Shown: positions 16,951-24,476, counted from the stretch's first letter. The stretch: DNA of 64,000 nucleotides from Phytopseudomonas punonensis (GCF_900142655.1 NZ_FRBQ01000008.1:1-64000); one strand, 5' to 3'. Numbers and translations are program-made. The notes: generated by a model not told the origin, from the letters alone.

Positions 16951-17202
16951 ATGACTCACACTGATGAAGATGCGATCAAGGATCCCTTCAAATTCGGCGT
17001 CCTTACAGCCCTGATGTTGATCGGCAAAACCTTCAAAGCGGATGCGGCTATCAGCACGCAAGGCCTGATTGGCGAGACTGAAAAGCTCATAGCGCTCTTT
17101 CCTGGCGGGACAAATCCGCTAAACGAGCAGGATCAAAACACTATCGCGTTGCGATGGTTCCTGGCCGGATTGAACGGGAATGAAGCTCCTAAAGGGGACT
17201 GA
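16951..17202 (+). CDS. Small conserved phage protein of unknown function (cargo gene)
   Basis: 83 residues, MTHTDEDAIKDPFKFGVLTAL...LNGNEAPKGD. The start at 16951 has GGAG six bases upstream; a longer frame (from 16894) lacks this. It is soluble and helical, without recognised motif. It runs on the plus strand against the late operon, with its own terminator 17 bp behind it, so it is expressed separately from virion genes. Confidence 0.6.
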   Translation: MTHTDEDAIKDPFKFGVLTALMLIGKTFKADAAISTQGLIGETEKLIALFPGGTNPLNEQDQNTIALRWFLAGLNGNEAPKGD

Positions 17203-17218
17203 CCAAGCCCTAACAAAA

Positions 17219-17240
17219 GCCCCGCATCTGCGGGGCTTTT
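17219..17240. terminator. Bidirectional terminator between convergent cargo genes
   Basis: GCCCCGC (17219-17225), loop ATCT, GCGGGGC (17230-17236), with TTTT on the plus side and AAAA before it, so it can serve both the plus-strand gene on its left and the NYN gene on its right. Confidence 0.85.
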
Positions 17241-17241
17241 G

Positions 17242-18099
17242 TCATCGGCTCTTCACCTGCTCAATGAAGCTTTTTCTCGCCATCTTTCGCTCAGCGGGCG
17301 TTAGCTGACGATGAATCGCTTCCCTGCTCTTTCCAAGCAGCTTGGCATCAAACTCTGGAGGAATCATCGTTTTACTCGCCAGGTGCTGTTTAAGCAAAAC
17401 GAGGTCGTTATGGACCAGAGCTTGCACAAATTCCGAGGCCACCCTAGAGATGATGCTCACTGCCTGCTCGTCGTTCGCAGCAGTACCATTGGCCGCAGCG
17501 GCCTGGCCGACCACTGCCGGTTCCTCGGCAACTTGGGCGGGCTTGACCGGTGCTTGGCGTATCGAAAGAAAGCCGCTGACAACATCAGCTGTCCAGCGCA
17601 AGTGCATATCTGCTTCTTGCCATAAGCTCTCTGACTGGTTCTGCGACTCCGCATCGACACCGATACCGATCAGATGAACCCGCACGCCGTAGTTCTGAGC
17701 GAATTGCACGCCAACACGTACATCCTCATCACCAGATAGCAGGACCGCATCAGAAATAGCGTGATTCCTGGCCAGCTCGATCATGTCGATGACGATCATG
17801 GAGTCGACGCCTTTCTGCTGACCACTTCCATTGAGTGTGCCAGCACGGAATTTCAGATTATTGCTGCTGGCTAACCGCTTCTGCTCGAGGTTAGGGCCCT
17901 TGAGGCTGATCGCGTCGTACCAGTAGATTCGCAGAAGCGGTGCACCGCCCGTGAGCTCATTCGCCGAAGCGATCAGCTGAGCGATGACTGCCTGCTCGTT
18001 AAGCGACAGGAAATGTCGCTTGACCTCATCCCCTGAGATGGTCACTGACCCCTGCGCGAACAGGTAACCAGCGTCGACGAAAATCCCTACTCGTCCCAT
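17242..18099 (-). CDS. NYN-domain (LabA/DUF88-like) protein, putative ribonuclease
   Basis: 285 residues. The N-terminal about 165 residues fit the NYN domain, a PIN-like nuclease fold: VGIFVDAGYLF with the first Asp, QKGVDSMIVIDMIELA, and AVLLSGDEDVRVGVQFAQNYGVRVHLIGI with the acidic cluster. A 40-residue Ala-rich linker leads to a small helical C-terminal domain (SIISRVASEFVQALVH...RKSFIEQVKSR). NYN proteins usually cut RNA. The start at 18099 has GGAG seven bases upstream. It has its own leader and terminator and is not a virion gene; a role in phage exclusion or host control is possible. Confidence 0.75.
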   Translation of the reverse strand: MGRVGIFVDAGYLFAQGSVTISGDEVKRHFLSLNEQAVIAQLIASANELTGGAPLLRIYWYDAISLKGPNLEQKRLASSNNLKFRAGTLNGSGQQKGVDSMIVIDMIELARNHAISDAVLLSGDEDVRVGVQFAQNYGVRVHLIGIGVDAESQNQSESLWQEADMHLRWTADVVSGFLSIRQAPVKPAQVAEEPAVVGQAAAANGTAANDEQAVSIISRVASEFVQALVHNDLVLLKQHLASKTMIPPEFDAKLLGKSREAIHRQLTPAERKMARKSFIEQVKSR

Positions 18100-18350
18100 A
18101 TGCATGCTCCAGAAAGTATTAAGGGCCCCCTCAGGGACCCTTTGTATGTCTCACAACGACCGATAAAAAAGTAGTGGCCGCTGCTTTGACGCGCACATAG
18201 TAGGCGCCAAGGCATATGGAAGTCAACATGGGGTATCTGTGCGGGTTTATCGGCACAAGATGTAGCGCACATTATATCTGGCCGGCATCCTAGACTGGCG
18301 TCATAGGCTGTCCACGTAGTAGCGTCTAGGGCTTTGGCTAGAGAACTCTT
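18100..18350. other. Divergent intergenic region of the cargo island
   Basis: This 251-bp, AT-richer stretch separates the NYN gene (minus) from a membrane protein gene (plus) and must hold promoters for both. No gene is seen. An AAGGG...CCCTT stem (18121-18142) lies in the leader of the NYN gene. No promoter could be assigned with confidence. Confidence 0.5.
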
Positions 18351-18932
18351 ATGGATTTCCTATCATCGCCAGGTGCCTTCTGGACCTGGCTCGTAGGCAT
18401 TGGGGCAGCGGAAGTCGCAAAGGTATTTCTTTACGTGCTCGCGTATGGAGCGCTGCGCAATTGGCGAGTCATCCGCCAAAAATTGGCGACCTACCTTCAG
18501 ACGTGGCGCCAGAGGTCATCAGCAAATGCAAAGATTGAGACACCAACCAAGAAAAGCTTGACCGCCGCTCGGCGCATCGAGCGGCGGGATGATCGTGGCC
18601 TGATCAGACGTGCACTCCGGCGCTACAAGGTTCGCGACTGCCGATGGGTCCGACGTTATCGCTTTGATGAAACCTGGATAAACCGCGAGGCCAGCCGTGG
18701 TCACACATGTTTCCTGATCATGCTGATGTGGTTCGGATTCTGGGTTACGGCCATTGGGCTGAAGGAGGTATTTCTTCTCAAAGAAGGGCCCCTTGCTTCG
18801 GCGCCTAGCACGGCATTTATGGCCGCAATGCCCATGTATCTGTTTGAGCTCGCGTGGCTGCGATTCTCCGGAAGAGCCGGACGGCTGATCACCTATCGAA
18901 ACAAGGTGCGGATCTGGCGGTGGTGGCACTGA
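18351..18932 (+). CDS. Membrane protein of unknown function (cargo gene)
   Basis: 193 residues. A first hydrophobic helix (about 9-33, AFWTWLVGIGAAEVAKVFLYVLAYG), a long basic cytoplasmic stretch with many Arg (about 40-115), then two more hydrophobic segments (CFLIMLMWFGFWVTAIGL, and ASAPSTAFMAAMPMYLFEL). It runs against the late operon, so it is likely expressed in the lysogen. No family recognised. Position and topology are compatible with an exclusion protein. Confidence 0.55.
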   Translation: MDFLSSPGAFWTWLVGIGAAEVAKVFLYVLAYGALRNWRVIRQKLATYLQTWRQRSSANAKIETPTKKSLTAARRIERRDDRGLIRRALRRYKVRDCRWVRRYRFDETWINREASRGHTCFLIMLMWFGFWVTAIGLKEVFLLKEGPLASAPSTAFMAAMPMYLFELAWLRFSGRAGRLITYRNKVRIWRWWH

Positions 18933-18938
18933 CAGCGT

Positions 18939-19064
18939 TCACCAGCCTCTGAACGCGTTGACGAAGTCCGCCACGAAACTGAGGCTGAAACAGAACGCCA
19001 CGAAGATCACCGCCCACAGCATTTTCTTGAGCGGCTTCGATTGCTCAATGACTTTGAGACACAT
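18939..19064 (-). CDS. 41-residue single-span membrane protein
   Basis: Reading MCLKVIEQSKPLKKMLWAV... to ...VNAFRGW, stop TGA. Residues about 14-33 form one membrane helix (MLWAVIFVAFCFSLSFVADF). AGGA lies about 9 nt before the ATG. A similar basic-then-hydrophobic mini-protein occurs in other Pseudomonas prophages as I recall. Its start codon is 10 bp from the plus-strand promoter at 19054-19081, so the two transcripts diverge from the same spot. Confidence 0.5.
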   Translation of the reverse strand: MCLKVIEQSKPLKKMLWAVIFVAFCFSLSFVADFVNAFRGW

Positions 19065-19081
19065 CGGGATTGTCCTATAAT
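19054..19081 (+). promoter_or_regulatory. Strong sigma70-type promoter
   Basis: -35 TTGAGA (19054-19059; 5 of 6), 16-bp spacer, -10 TATAAT (19076-19081; perfect). It points rightward, against the late operon, and no protein gene with a good start follows. Confidence 0.65.
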
Positions 19082-19087
19082 CCAAAC

Positions 19088-19160
19088 ACATTCTCCTCAT
19101 GGTGCGTCATGGGGTTGGATAGAAACCCTCGAGGCTGGCCGGCCTCGGGGGTTTTGCTTT
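19088..19160 (+). ncRNA. Candidate prophage small RNA of about 70 nt
   Basis: From the expected start about 7 bp after the -10 box to a strong terminator: CGAGGC (19130-19135) pairs with GCCTCG (19142-19147), extended by AACCC/GGGTT, then TTTTGCTTTTT. No open frame with a ribosome site fits in this space. Promoter plus terminator within 75 bp is the pattern of a small RNA. Confidence 0.5.
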
Positions 19161-19191
19161 TTGGGGCTGGCTGAAATCATTCAGCCTGAAT

Positions 19192-19221
19192 TGCACCGAG
19201 CATTCACTTCAACTCGGTGCA
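19192..19221. repeat. 9-bp perfect stem-loop
   Basis: TGCACCGAG (19192-19200) and CTCGGTGCA (19213-19221) with a 12-nt loop, 30 bp beyond the small RNA terminator. No T-run follows. Confidence 0.6.
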
Positions 19222-19443
19222 GTTACTCGAAATCGGGGCGGTGTCCTTCCAGTGAGGGGTTTTGCTGTCCATGCCATGGGCTACAACATCTCCCCTCGAT
19301 ATGTGGCTCTAACAAAACCGGTCGCATCCCACTCATTTCGCGACCGCCAGATTACGTGCGCCCATTCATTCGTTTGATCACTGCTGCCATGCGAGCCCAC
19401 TACATGTAGTGGTGCAGCCAGCATCGGGTTGGATCGAGAGCAT

Positions 19444-19474
19444 AAAAAACCCCAGAAGCCTTGTCGGCTCTGGG
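19444..19474 (-). terminator. Second minus-strand terminator downstream of the tail tube gene
   Basis: CCCAG-A-AGCC (19451-19460), loop TTGTC, GGCT-CTGGG (19466-19474), followed on the minus strand by six T (19444-19449). It backs up the terminator at 19495-19523. Confidence 0.75.
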
Positions 19475-19489
19475 TATCGTGGATTTTTC

Positions 19490-19540
19490 TGTGGACACAA
19501 AAAAAGCGCTCAAGGCGCCTTGATTACAGCTGTGTCCACA
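19490..19540 (-). terminator. First terminator after the tail tube gene, framed by a 10-bp inverted repeat
   Basis: On the minus strand GGCGC, CTTGA, GCGCTTTTTTT forms a terminator stem (about 19495-19520). Around it, TGTGGACACA (19490-19499) and TGTGTCCACA (19531-19540) are perfect reverse complements, and TCAAGGCGCCTTGA (19510-19523) is a 14-bp palindrome in between. Alternative folds are therefore possible. Confidence 0.6.
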
Positions 19541-19601
19541 ATGGCTGAAATCTACTGAGAAAGTGCCAGGCTGCTCAAGCAACCTACGGGCGAGCTGATG
19601 A

Positions 19602-20390
19602 TCACGCCGCCTCGTCAGTGTTCTGCACTTCCCACTCCCAGATCGATGCCTCGCCGACATCGAAGATATTCGGGTCGGACAGCAGGCGGATGGAAACAGG
19701 GATCACGCCGAATTCGGCGGCCTGGTTCAGCGGCATGCCGCCGTTGAGGCTGATGCGCGCGTAGAAGCAGGTGATACGCCGCTTCTCCCCGTCGCCGGCT
19801 TCGTTGATCTGCTCGAACATCACGCGGAAGAACTTGCGGCCCTGGGTGAACGGCTTGATCACGTCCACGGTCGGGTAGCTGTAGTTGACCTCGATCGGCA
19901 GGCGCTTGAGGCCGCCGTCCGCCGGGGCGACGGTGGCATTGATGGCGTCGGCCAGGGCGCCGCCGATCAGCACGCGGATGCCACCAGGGGTGACGGAGTA
20001 GTCGACGCCACGCACATAAGTGGTACCGCCGCCAACGGCGGTCACGCTGGTGACCACCAGGGGGATGTTGGCCAGGCGGATGGTGCGGTCGACATACGCG
20101 TCGTGCTGCTCTTCTTCGGCGGTGCCGGCCGGCACGCGCTCGACGGAGCCGTATAGGGCCACGGCGGCTGCGGCCGGACTGAAGCTCACGGCCTCGCCGG
20201 TGATGTTGATGGCGGTCACGGAGTTGACGCCATCCAATTCCGGCAAGCCGATACGGCTCGGGTCCTGGATGACGATTTCGGTCTGCTCGGGCTCGGCGGT
20301 CACGTTCTGCAGCTTAAACAGCTCTTCGAACGCGAACGACGGATACGGCGCGACGCCGCAAGGGCCGCGGAAAAGTTGGGTGTAAAGCAT
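19602..20390 (-). CDS. Major tail tube protein
   Basis: 262 residues. The order head-tail connectors, tail terminator, this gene, tail chaperones, tape measure is that of lambda V. The middle segment (VDRTIRLANIPLVVTSVTAVGGGTTYVRGVDYSVT) and the end (NEAGDGEKRRITCFYARISLNGGMPLNQAAEFGVIPVSI) look like a tail-tube beta barrel. It polymerises around the tape measure to form the tail. The chaperones that normally follow directly are separated from it here by the 4.6-kb cargo island. Confidence 0.75.
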   Translation of the reverse strand: MLYTQLFRGPCGVAPYPSFAFEELFKLQNVTAEPEQTEIVIQDPSRIGLPELDGVNSVTAINITGEAVSFSPAAAAVALYGSVERVPAGTAEEEQHDAYVDRTIRLANIPLVVTSVTAVGGGTTYVRGVDYSVTPGGIRVLIGGALADAINATVAPADGGLKRLPIEVNYSYPTVDVIKPFTQGRKFFRVMFEQINEAGDGEKRRITCFYARISLNGGMPLNQAAEFGVIPVSIRLLSDPNIFDVGEASIWEWEVQNTDEAA

Positions 20391-20402
20391 GCTGGCGGTT
20401 CC

Positions 20403-20582
20403 TTACTGGGCGGCTTCGGCCGAGGCCTTGGCTTTGGTGGTCTTGGTAGTAGTGTGGGTTTCTGGCTTGGCGCCACCCTCCTCGACTCGCCGCGCGCCAT
20501 CAGCGGCGGTGGTTTCGAACTGCTTGCCGGGCGGCACCAGGCGGCCCTCGACGTACTGGGGCGTGATCGCCTTCAGCTTCAT
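20403..20582 (-). CDS. Small phage protein between tail terminator and tail tube
   Basis: 59 residues, MKLKAITPQYVEGRLVPPGKQFETTAADGARRVEEGGAKPETHT... The start at 20582 is set by AGGAGAAGC just upstream. The first 40 residues resemble a small beta fold found in many prophages (a left arm V-x-G-x-x-V-x-P-G-x-x-F pattern); the tail is Lys/Thr/Ala rich and disordered. Role unknown. Confidence 0.6.
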   Translation of the reverse strand: MKLKAITPQYVEGRLVPPGKQFETTAADGARRVEEGGAKPETHTTTKTTKAKASAEAAQ

Positions 20583-20605
20583 GTGCTTCTCCTGGCCTGG
20601 GGCCG

Positions 20606-21040
20606 TCAGTTGTAGGTCTGCGCGTACTGCACGCCGACGGTGATGGTGATGCTGTGGGTGGTTTCGCCGTTGCTGGCCCAGCGCGGGATGGCTTCGTCTT
20701 CGCCTTCCAGCAGACCAGGGAACATTCGCTCCGGCTGGTCTTGCCCGATGCCGAGGCAACGCAGGATGTCGACGTGCACGGCGTCGAGATCCTCCTCGTT
20801 GCAGGCCTTGCTGAAGAACACCTCGATCTCGAAGCTGCGCGCGCGCAGCGCCTGGGTCACGGCGAGGTCGGTGCGCACGTCGCTGGCCCAGCGCACCAGC
20901 GCGTAGGGCAGCGGCGGCTTGTCGCTGGGTTTATCTTGGGGGCCGTACACGGCCTTGAGGTCGGTGTAGTAGCCGTTGGCTGGGCGTATCTGCTCGAGCT
21001 GGCCGCGCAGCGCCTTGGTGACCTGGGCGGCCTTGATCAT
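20606..21040 (-). CDS. Putative tail terminator/completion protein
   Basis: 144 residues. KAAQVTKALRGQLEQIRPANGYYTDLKAVYGPQDK and YALVRWASD, then TVGVQYAQTYN, are typical of the small proteins (lambda U position) that cap the tail tube and bind the head. Its ATG overlaps the stop of the small gene 21037-21180 (ATGA). Assignment rests on position and general sequence character. Confidence 0.6.
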   Translation of the reverse strand: MIKAAQVTKALRGQLEQIRPANGYYTDLKAVYGPQDKPSDKPPLPYALVRWASDVRTDLAVTQALRARSFEIEVFFSKACNEEDLDAVHVDILRCLGIGQDQPERMFPGLLEGEDEAIPRWASNGETTHSITITVGVQYAQTYN

Positions 21041-21180
21041 GGCTCACCTCCCAACCAGACCCGCAGCCGACACAGCCAATGGGTGTGCCGGCGCGCTTTG
21101 GTGATGTCTCCGCATGCGGTGCAGACCAACCGGCACGGCGGAGGCGCCGGTGGTGCGGGCGGAACAGAGTTGGTTCGCAT
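21037..21180 (-). CDS. 47-residue Cys/His-rich mini-protein in the connector module
   Basis: Reads MRTNSVPPAPPAPPPCRLVC... and ends LRVWLGGEP. After a Pro-rich start it has CRLVCTACGDITKARRHTHW and a further Cys, a spacing that could bind one zinc ion. Translation signals are unusually clear for its size: the preceding gene ends in TGATG at 21180-21182, and its own stop overlaps the next start as ATGA. No family recognised. Confidence 0.6.
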   Translation of the reverse strand: MRTNSVPPAPPAPPPCRLVCTACGDITKARRHTHWLCRLRVWLGGEP

Positions 21181-21788
21181 CAGACGCCTCCGCCGTATCG
21201 GGCGATCTCTCGCCGCACGCGGCGTTCGAATTCTTGCCGCAGGAAGGTGTTCGTCCAGCGGATGGTTTCGGCGCCCGTCAGTTGCTGGAACCAGTAGGCC
21301 ATCGAAGGGCCCATGGCGGTCTGCAGCTTGAGGTTGCGCCGGTAGTTCTTGTTGGAAGTGTGTTTGTCACCGCGGGTGGCCAGGGGCTTCTGGCCGATGC
21401 TGGCCGGGTTGACGAAGCCGGCGGCGAGCTTCTTCCCCCGCAGGCCCATCACGAACACCCGGGCACGAGTCGGGCTGACCCACTCGAAGAACCAGCGCCG
21501 GTAATCGTCGACCCGCACGCCGGAGCTGGACGGGATGATGCGGCTGTTCATCCGGCCTTTGCGGGCGCGCTTGATGGTCAGCTTGCCACGGACATCCGCA
21601 CCGCCCAGGCGGGCGCCGAGGATGGACGACTTGAACACGCCGCCCATGCGTTTCACATAGCGCTCGGTGCGCGTCTTGGTAGCCGTGGTATTCAGCGCGC
21701 CGCGCAACACCGGTTCGATGCTGCGGTTGATCTGGGCCAGCCTGGCCCGGGCAAGCTCCTTGCCCACCAGCCGTACTCCCATGTCCAT
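21180..21788 (-). CDS. Minor tail protein Z-like connector
   Basis: 202 residues, MDMGVRLVGKELARARLAQINRSIEPVLRGALNTTATKTRTER; this N-terminus matches the lambda Z / prophage minor tail Z family, which helps link tail and head. The Arg/Lys-rich middle (KLTIKRARKGRMNSRIIPSS) also fits. The ATG at 21788 overlaps the preceding stop (TGATG). It acts at the head-tail joint. Confidence 0.75.
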   Translation of the reverse strand: MDMGVRLVGKELARARLAQINRSIEPVLRGALNTTATKTRTERYVKRMGGVFKSSILGARLGGADVRGKLTIKRARKGRMNSRIIPSSSGVRVDDYRRWFFEWVSPTRARVFVMGLRGKKLAAGFVNPASIGQKPLATRGDKHTSNKNYRRNLKLQTAMGPSMAYWFQQLTGAETIRWTNTFLRQEFERRVRREIARYGGGV

Positions 21789-22336
21789 CAGAGCGGCTCC
21801 AGCCAGACGTTGCGGACGATCCCGTCGTCCATGTCGTTGGGCAACGCGGTCACCAGGTAGGTGACGCCGCCGACGGTGAGCCTGTCGTCGGTGTGCACCC
21901 TGCCCGCTTCGATCAGCGCCACTTCGGCGCGGGTACGGTAGTCAATCACCTGGCCGTTATCGTCACGCCAGGGGCTCTGCATGTCCAGGAACACGCGTAC
22001 GCAGCGCGTCGGGTGGCCAACACGCATAAGCTGGGCGAGCTCGCCGATGAACTCGGTGGCGGTGATGGCCAGCTCGGCGCGGTCGCCGCGGTAGTCGCGC
22101 GCGCTGTCGATGTGGAACAGGCGGTGCTCGGTTCGCAGGTAGCGGCCCTGGCGCAGGCGTTCGTCCCACCAGGCGCGAATGGCGACCTTGGCGGGGTTGC
22201 GCAGGCCGGTGGGGAACGGCGGCTCGGCGCTCTCCTTGGTGTCGATCCCGCACCACATCCAGTCGAGCTCGCAGGCCTGGATGTCGGCGTTCAGCTCCAG
22301 CAGCGTGGCCGGGGTGTTGAGGTGCCCTGCTCTCAT
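21788..22336 (-). CDS. Head-tail adaptor-like protein
   Basis: 182 residues. The N-terminus MRAGHLNTPATLLEL and the end LTVGGVTYLVTALPNDMDDGIVRNVWLEPL are typical of head closure proteins of the phage head-tail joining group. A middle insertion (AIRAWWDERLRQGRYLRTEHRLFHIDSARDYRGDRAELAITATEF) is longer than in the smallest members. It overlaps the upstream gene by 4 nt. It is expected in the neck of the virion. Confidence 0.65.
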   Translation of the reverse strand: MRAGHLNTPATLLELNADIQACELDWMWCGIDTKESAEPPFPTGLRNPAKVAIRAWWDERLRQGRYLRTEHRLFHIDSARDYRGDRAELAITATEFIGELAQLMRVGHPTRCVRVFLDMQSPWRDDNGQVIDYRTRAEVALIEAGRVHTDDRLTVGGVTYLVTALPNDMDDGIVRNVWLEPL

Positions 22337-22641
22337 ATGCCCAGCCCCACGCGGTAGAAGTGCAGCATGTTCTCGGCCTTGGGGATGGACGTGTAGATGG
22401 TGCCCACCACCGACTGTTCGCGATTGCTGTAAAGCTCCGCGGCGATGATGAGGATGCCCAGCCGCACACTGTTGGGCACATCCACGGGATCGCCGGCTTC
22501 GTCCGTCCAGGGGATCGGGCGGTTGATGAACTGGCTGGCGTTGTCGATGGCCGCGTCCAGTTTCATCTGCAAATCGGCATCCTCATGCCCGTGCCGGATC
22601 CGCAGGTGGGTTTTGAGGTCCGCGAGGGTCGGCATGGGCAT
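22333..22641 (-). CDS. Head-tail connector, HK97 gp6-like
   Basis: 102 residues. TLADLKTHLRIRHGHEDADLQMKLDAAIDNASQFINRPI and VRLGILIIAAELYSNRE are characteristic of the gp6-like connector family (all-helical, ring-forming). It binds the portal. The start could be 22641 or an ATG six bases later. Confidence 0.8.
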   Translation of the reverse strand: MPMPTLADLKTHLRIRHGHEDADLQMKLDAAIDNASQFINRPIPWTDEAGDPVDVPNSVRLGILIIAAELYSNREQSVVGTIYTSIPKAENMLHFYRVGLGI

Positions 22642-22652
22642 AGGATGGTTCC

Positions 22653-23069
22653 TTACTCGGTGCTGTCGGTTTTGGCCTTGGCAGGCTGCTCGTCAGTGGC
22701 CAGGCCACGGGCGATCAGTGCATCGGCGTGGCGCTTGCTCACGCTGTAACTCTTGCCGCCACGGCGCTTGATCTCGCCGGCGTCCTGGTAGGAGCGCAGC
22801 GGCCAGATCTCGACGGTTTGCGGGTTGGGGTTGGCTTTGGCGGCTGGGTCTGCTTCGGCTTCACCAGCGGTGCCATCTTTCTTTTTGCCCTGCTTGCCGG
22901 CGGCCTTGGCAGCGGCAGGCTTGGGCGGTGCAGCAGCGGCGGCTGGGGCGGTTGCTTGGCCAGCTGCTGCAGCCGCGACATCGCCAGCGTCCGGCGCGCC
23001 CTGGGTGTTGCTGTTCTCGGTACCTTCCACGGGAATGCCCTCGTGTTCGGAGCCCGACTCGGGCGCCAT
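22653..23069 (-). CDS. Ala/Pro-rich head-associated protein
   Basis: 138 residues. The first about 80 are low-complexity (Ala, Pro, Lys), probably disordered; the last 55 (TVEIWPLRSYQDAGEIKRRGGKSYSVSKRHADALIARGLAT) form a compact domain that occurs on its own in other prophages next to the capsid gene. Function unknown; possibly a head decoration or connector-binding protein. Confidence 0.55.
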   Translation of the reverse strand: MAPESGSEHEGIPVEGTENSNTQGAPDAGDVAAAAAGQATAPAAAAAPPKPAAAKAAGKQGKKKDGTAGEAEADPAAKANPNPQTVEIWPLRSYQDAGEIKRRGGKSYSVSKRHADALIARGLATDEQPAKAKTDSTE

Positions 23070-23090
23070 GGGTTATCGACGGGGTGAGGA

Positions 23091-24476
23091 TCAGCCGCCG
23101 GCGGCGCCGGTCAGCGGGCCGGTGACGAAGGCTTCGTCGCGATACACGGCGAAGGCCAGGCGCTCTTCTGCGCGGATGGTCACCATGTTGTTCTCGAAGT
23201 CCTTGTCGTTCTCAGTGGAGACCAGGATCTCGATGTCCATGCGGTCGAAGATCTGCGCACCGAGACGGAATGCACCGGTGAGGAACTCGTCCTGCTGCAT
23301 GGCTTGGGTGGAAACCACAGGGCGGTTCCACAGGCGGGCCGCGGTGCCTTCCTGCGGCTGGCCGACGATGTAGCGGCCCTCGCCGTCCTTGGTCAGCTCG
23401 ATAGCCGCCCAGTCGATCGGGTTGAGCACGATGCCGTCTGCCGGGAACTCGGACAGCTCAGCCTGCAACAGCGCAAGACGCAGGCGATCGATGCGCTGCT
23501 CACCGGTGACGACAATGCCACCCGGCGCAGCGTAAGCCTGGGCAAGGGTCATCAGGCCCTGCAGGTTCGCACCGGTACCGTTACCGTAGAGCAGCTGGGA
23601 TTCTTCCACCATCAGCAGGCCGTAACGAGCGCGGGCATCGATGTAGCTCTGCAGCGCGGCGGCATCGTCGAGGATCTGGCGGCTTGCCTTGAACAGGTGG
23701 GCCAGCGTGCGCACCGGCGCGTTCTCCAGCGCGAACGTGATGTCCGAGTATGGCTTGGCGCCGCCCTCGGCTACCGCCGCCGCGTTGTTTGTGAAGCCGG
23801 TTTCACGCACATACTCGATGGAGTTGCTGGTGGTGGTGCCGGGGGCGATCAGGTCACGGATGGTCAGGCGGCGCTCCGGCGGCATGATGATTTCCTGACG
23901 GCGATCAGCGGGAACCAGGGAGCCACCAGAGCTGCCAACGGAGGTGATCGCCGCACGCGGCACCGAGACGCGGCGCGAACCGCGGAAGGAGCTGTTCACG
24001 CCCTGCATGGACTCGGCGCTGACGACCAGCTCGCCAGCAGACTGCTGACGCTCGCCCTGGCCGCGATCACTGTTGGCGTTCAACAGCTTCTGCTCGGCTT
24101 CCTGCAGGCGGGCCTGCAGCTCACCCTGCTTAGTCAGCATTTCGTCGACCTTGGCGCGGGTTTCCGCGCTCATCGCCTTGTGGCTGTCGACATCCTTCTG
24201 AGCCTGCTCAGCGTGCGCTTTCAGCTTGTCGCCAACCTCCTTCAGGTTGGCCTGCACCTGCTTGTACTGCTCTTCGATGCCTTCTTCACCGACCTTACCC
24301 ATCTGGGCGTTCCAGGCGCGGTAGCTGGACTTGCCTGGCTGCACCAGGGCGGTAGCGGCGCCGAGGAACAACAAGGTGCCGAGGATGGATTCGGCAGTGA
24401 TGCCGAAGGTGAGCGGGATCAGCGCTGCGACGGCCAGCACAGCCATCAGGAACAGCGGGGAGAGACGGAATTTCAT
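23091..24476 (-). CDS. Major capsid protein, HK97 fold, with hydrophobic N-terminal extension
   Basis: 461 residues. Residues about 60-140 are a coiled coil like the scaffolding delta domain; residues about 160-461 are the HK97 shell (ALENAPVRTLAHLFKASRQILDDA, GLLMVEESQLLYGNGTG, TRLWNRPVVST-like AARLWNRPVVST, FRLGAQIFDRMDIEIL). The neighbouring protease should remove the N-terminus. Unusually the first 47 residues hold two hydrophobic segments (SPLFLMAVLAVAALIPLTFG; ILGTLLFLGAATALV). AAGGAA lies 8 nt before this ATG. A shorter start at Met58 is possible. Confidence 0.88.
   Translation of the reverse strand: MKFRLSPLFLMAVLAVAALIPLTFGITAESILGTLLFLGAATALVQPGKSSYRAWNAQMGKVGEEGIEEQYKQVQANLKEVGDKLKAHAEQAQKDVDSHKAMSAETRAKVDEMLTKQGELQARLQEAEQKLLNANSDRGQGERQQSAGELVVSAESMQGVNSSFRGSRRVSVPRAAITSVGSSGGSLVPADRRQEIIMPPERRLTIRDLIAPGTTTSNSIEYVRETGFTNNAAAVAEGGAKPYSDITFALENAPVRTLAHLFKASRQILDDAAALQSYIDARARYGLLMVEESQLLYGNGTGANLQGLMTLAQAYAAPGGIVVTGEQRIDRLRLALLQAELSEFPADGIVLNPIDWAAIELTKDGEGRYIVGQPQEGTAARLWNRPVVSTQAMQQDEFLTGAFRLGAQIFDRMDIEILVSTENDKDFENNMVTIRAEERLAFAVYRDEAFVTGPLTGAAGG

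Larger units (their letters stand above)
19065..19601. other. Gene-free stretch of 537 bp in the cargo island
   Basis: It contains the candidate small RNA, a TGCACCGAG/CTCGGTGCA stem (19192-19221), and two minus-strand terminators (19444-19474 and about 19495-19523). Open frames across it on either strand lack plausible starts and family resemblance. Confidence 0.5.

Noticed and set aside
19041..19409. 122-codon plus-strand frame across the cargo small RNA
   Set aside because: No ribosome site, composition unlike a protein, and it spans several hairpins and a terminator.
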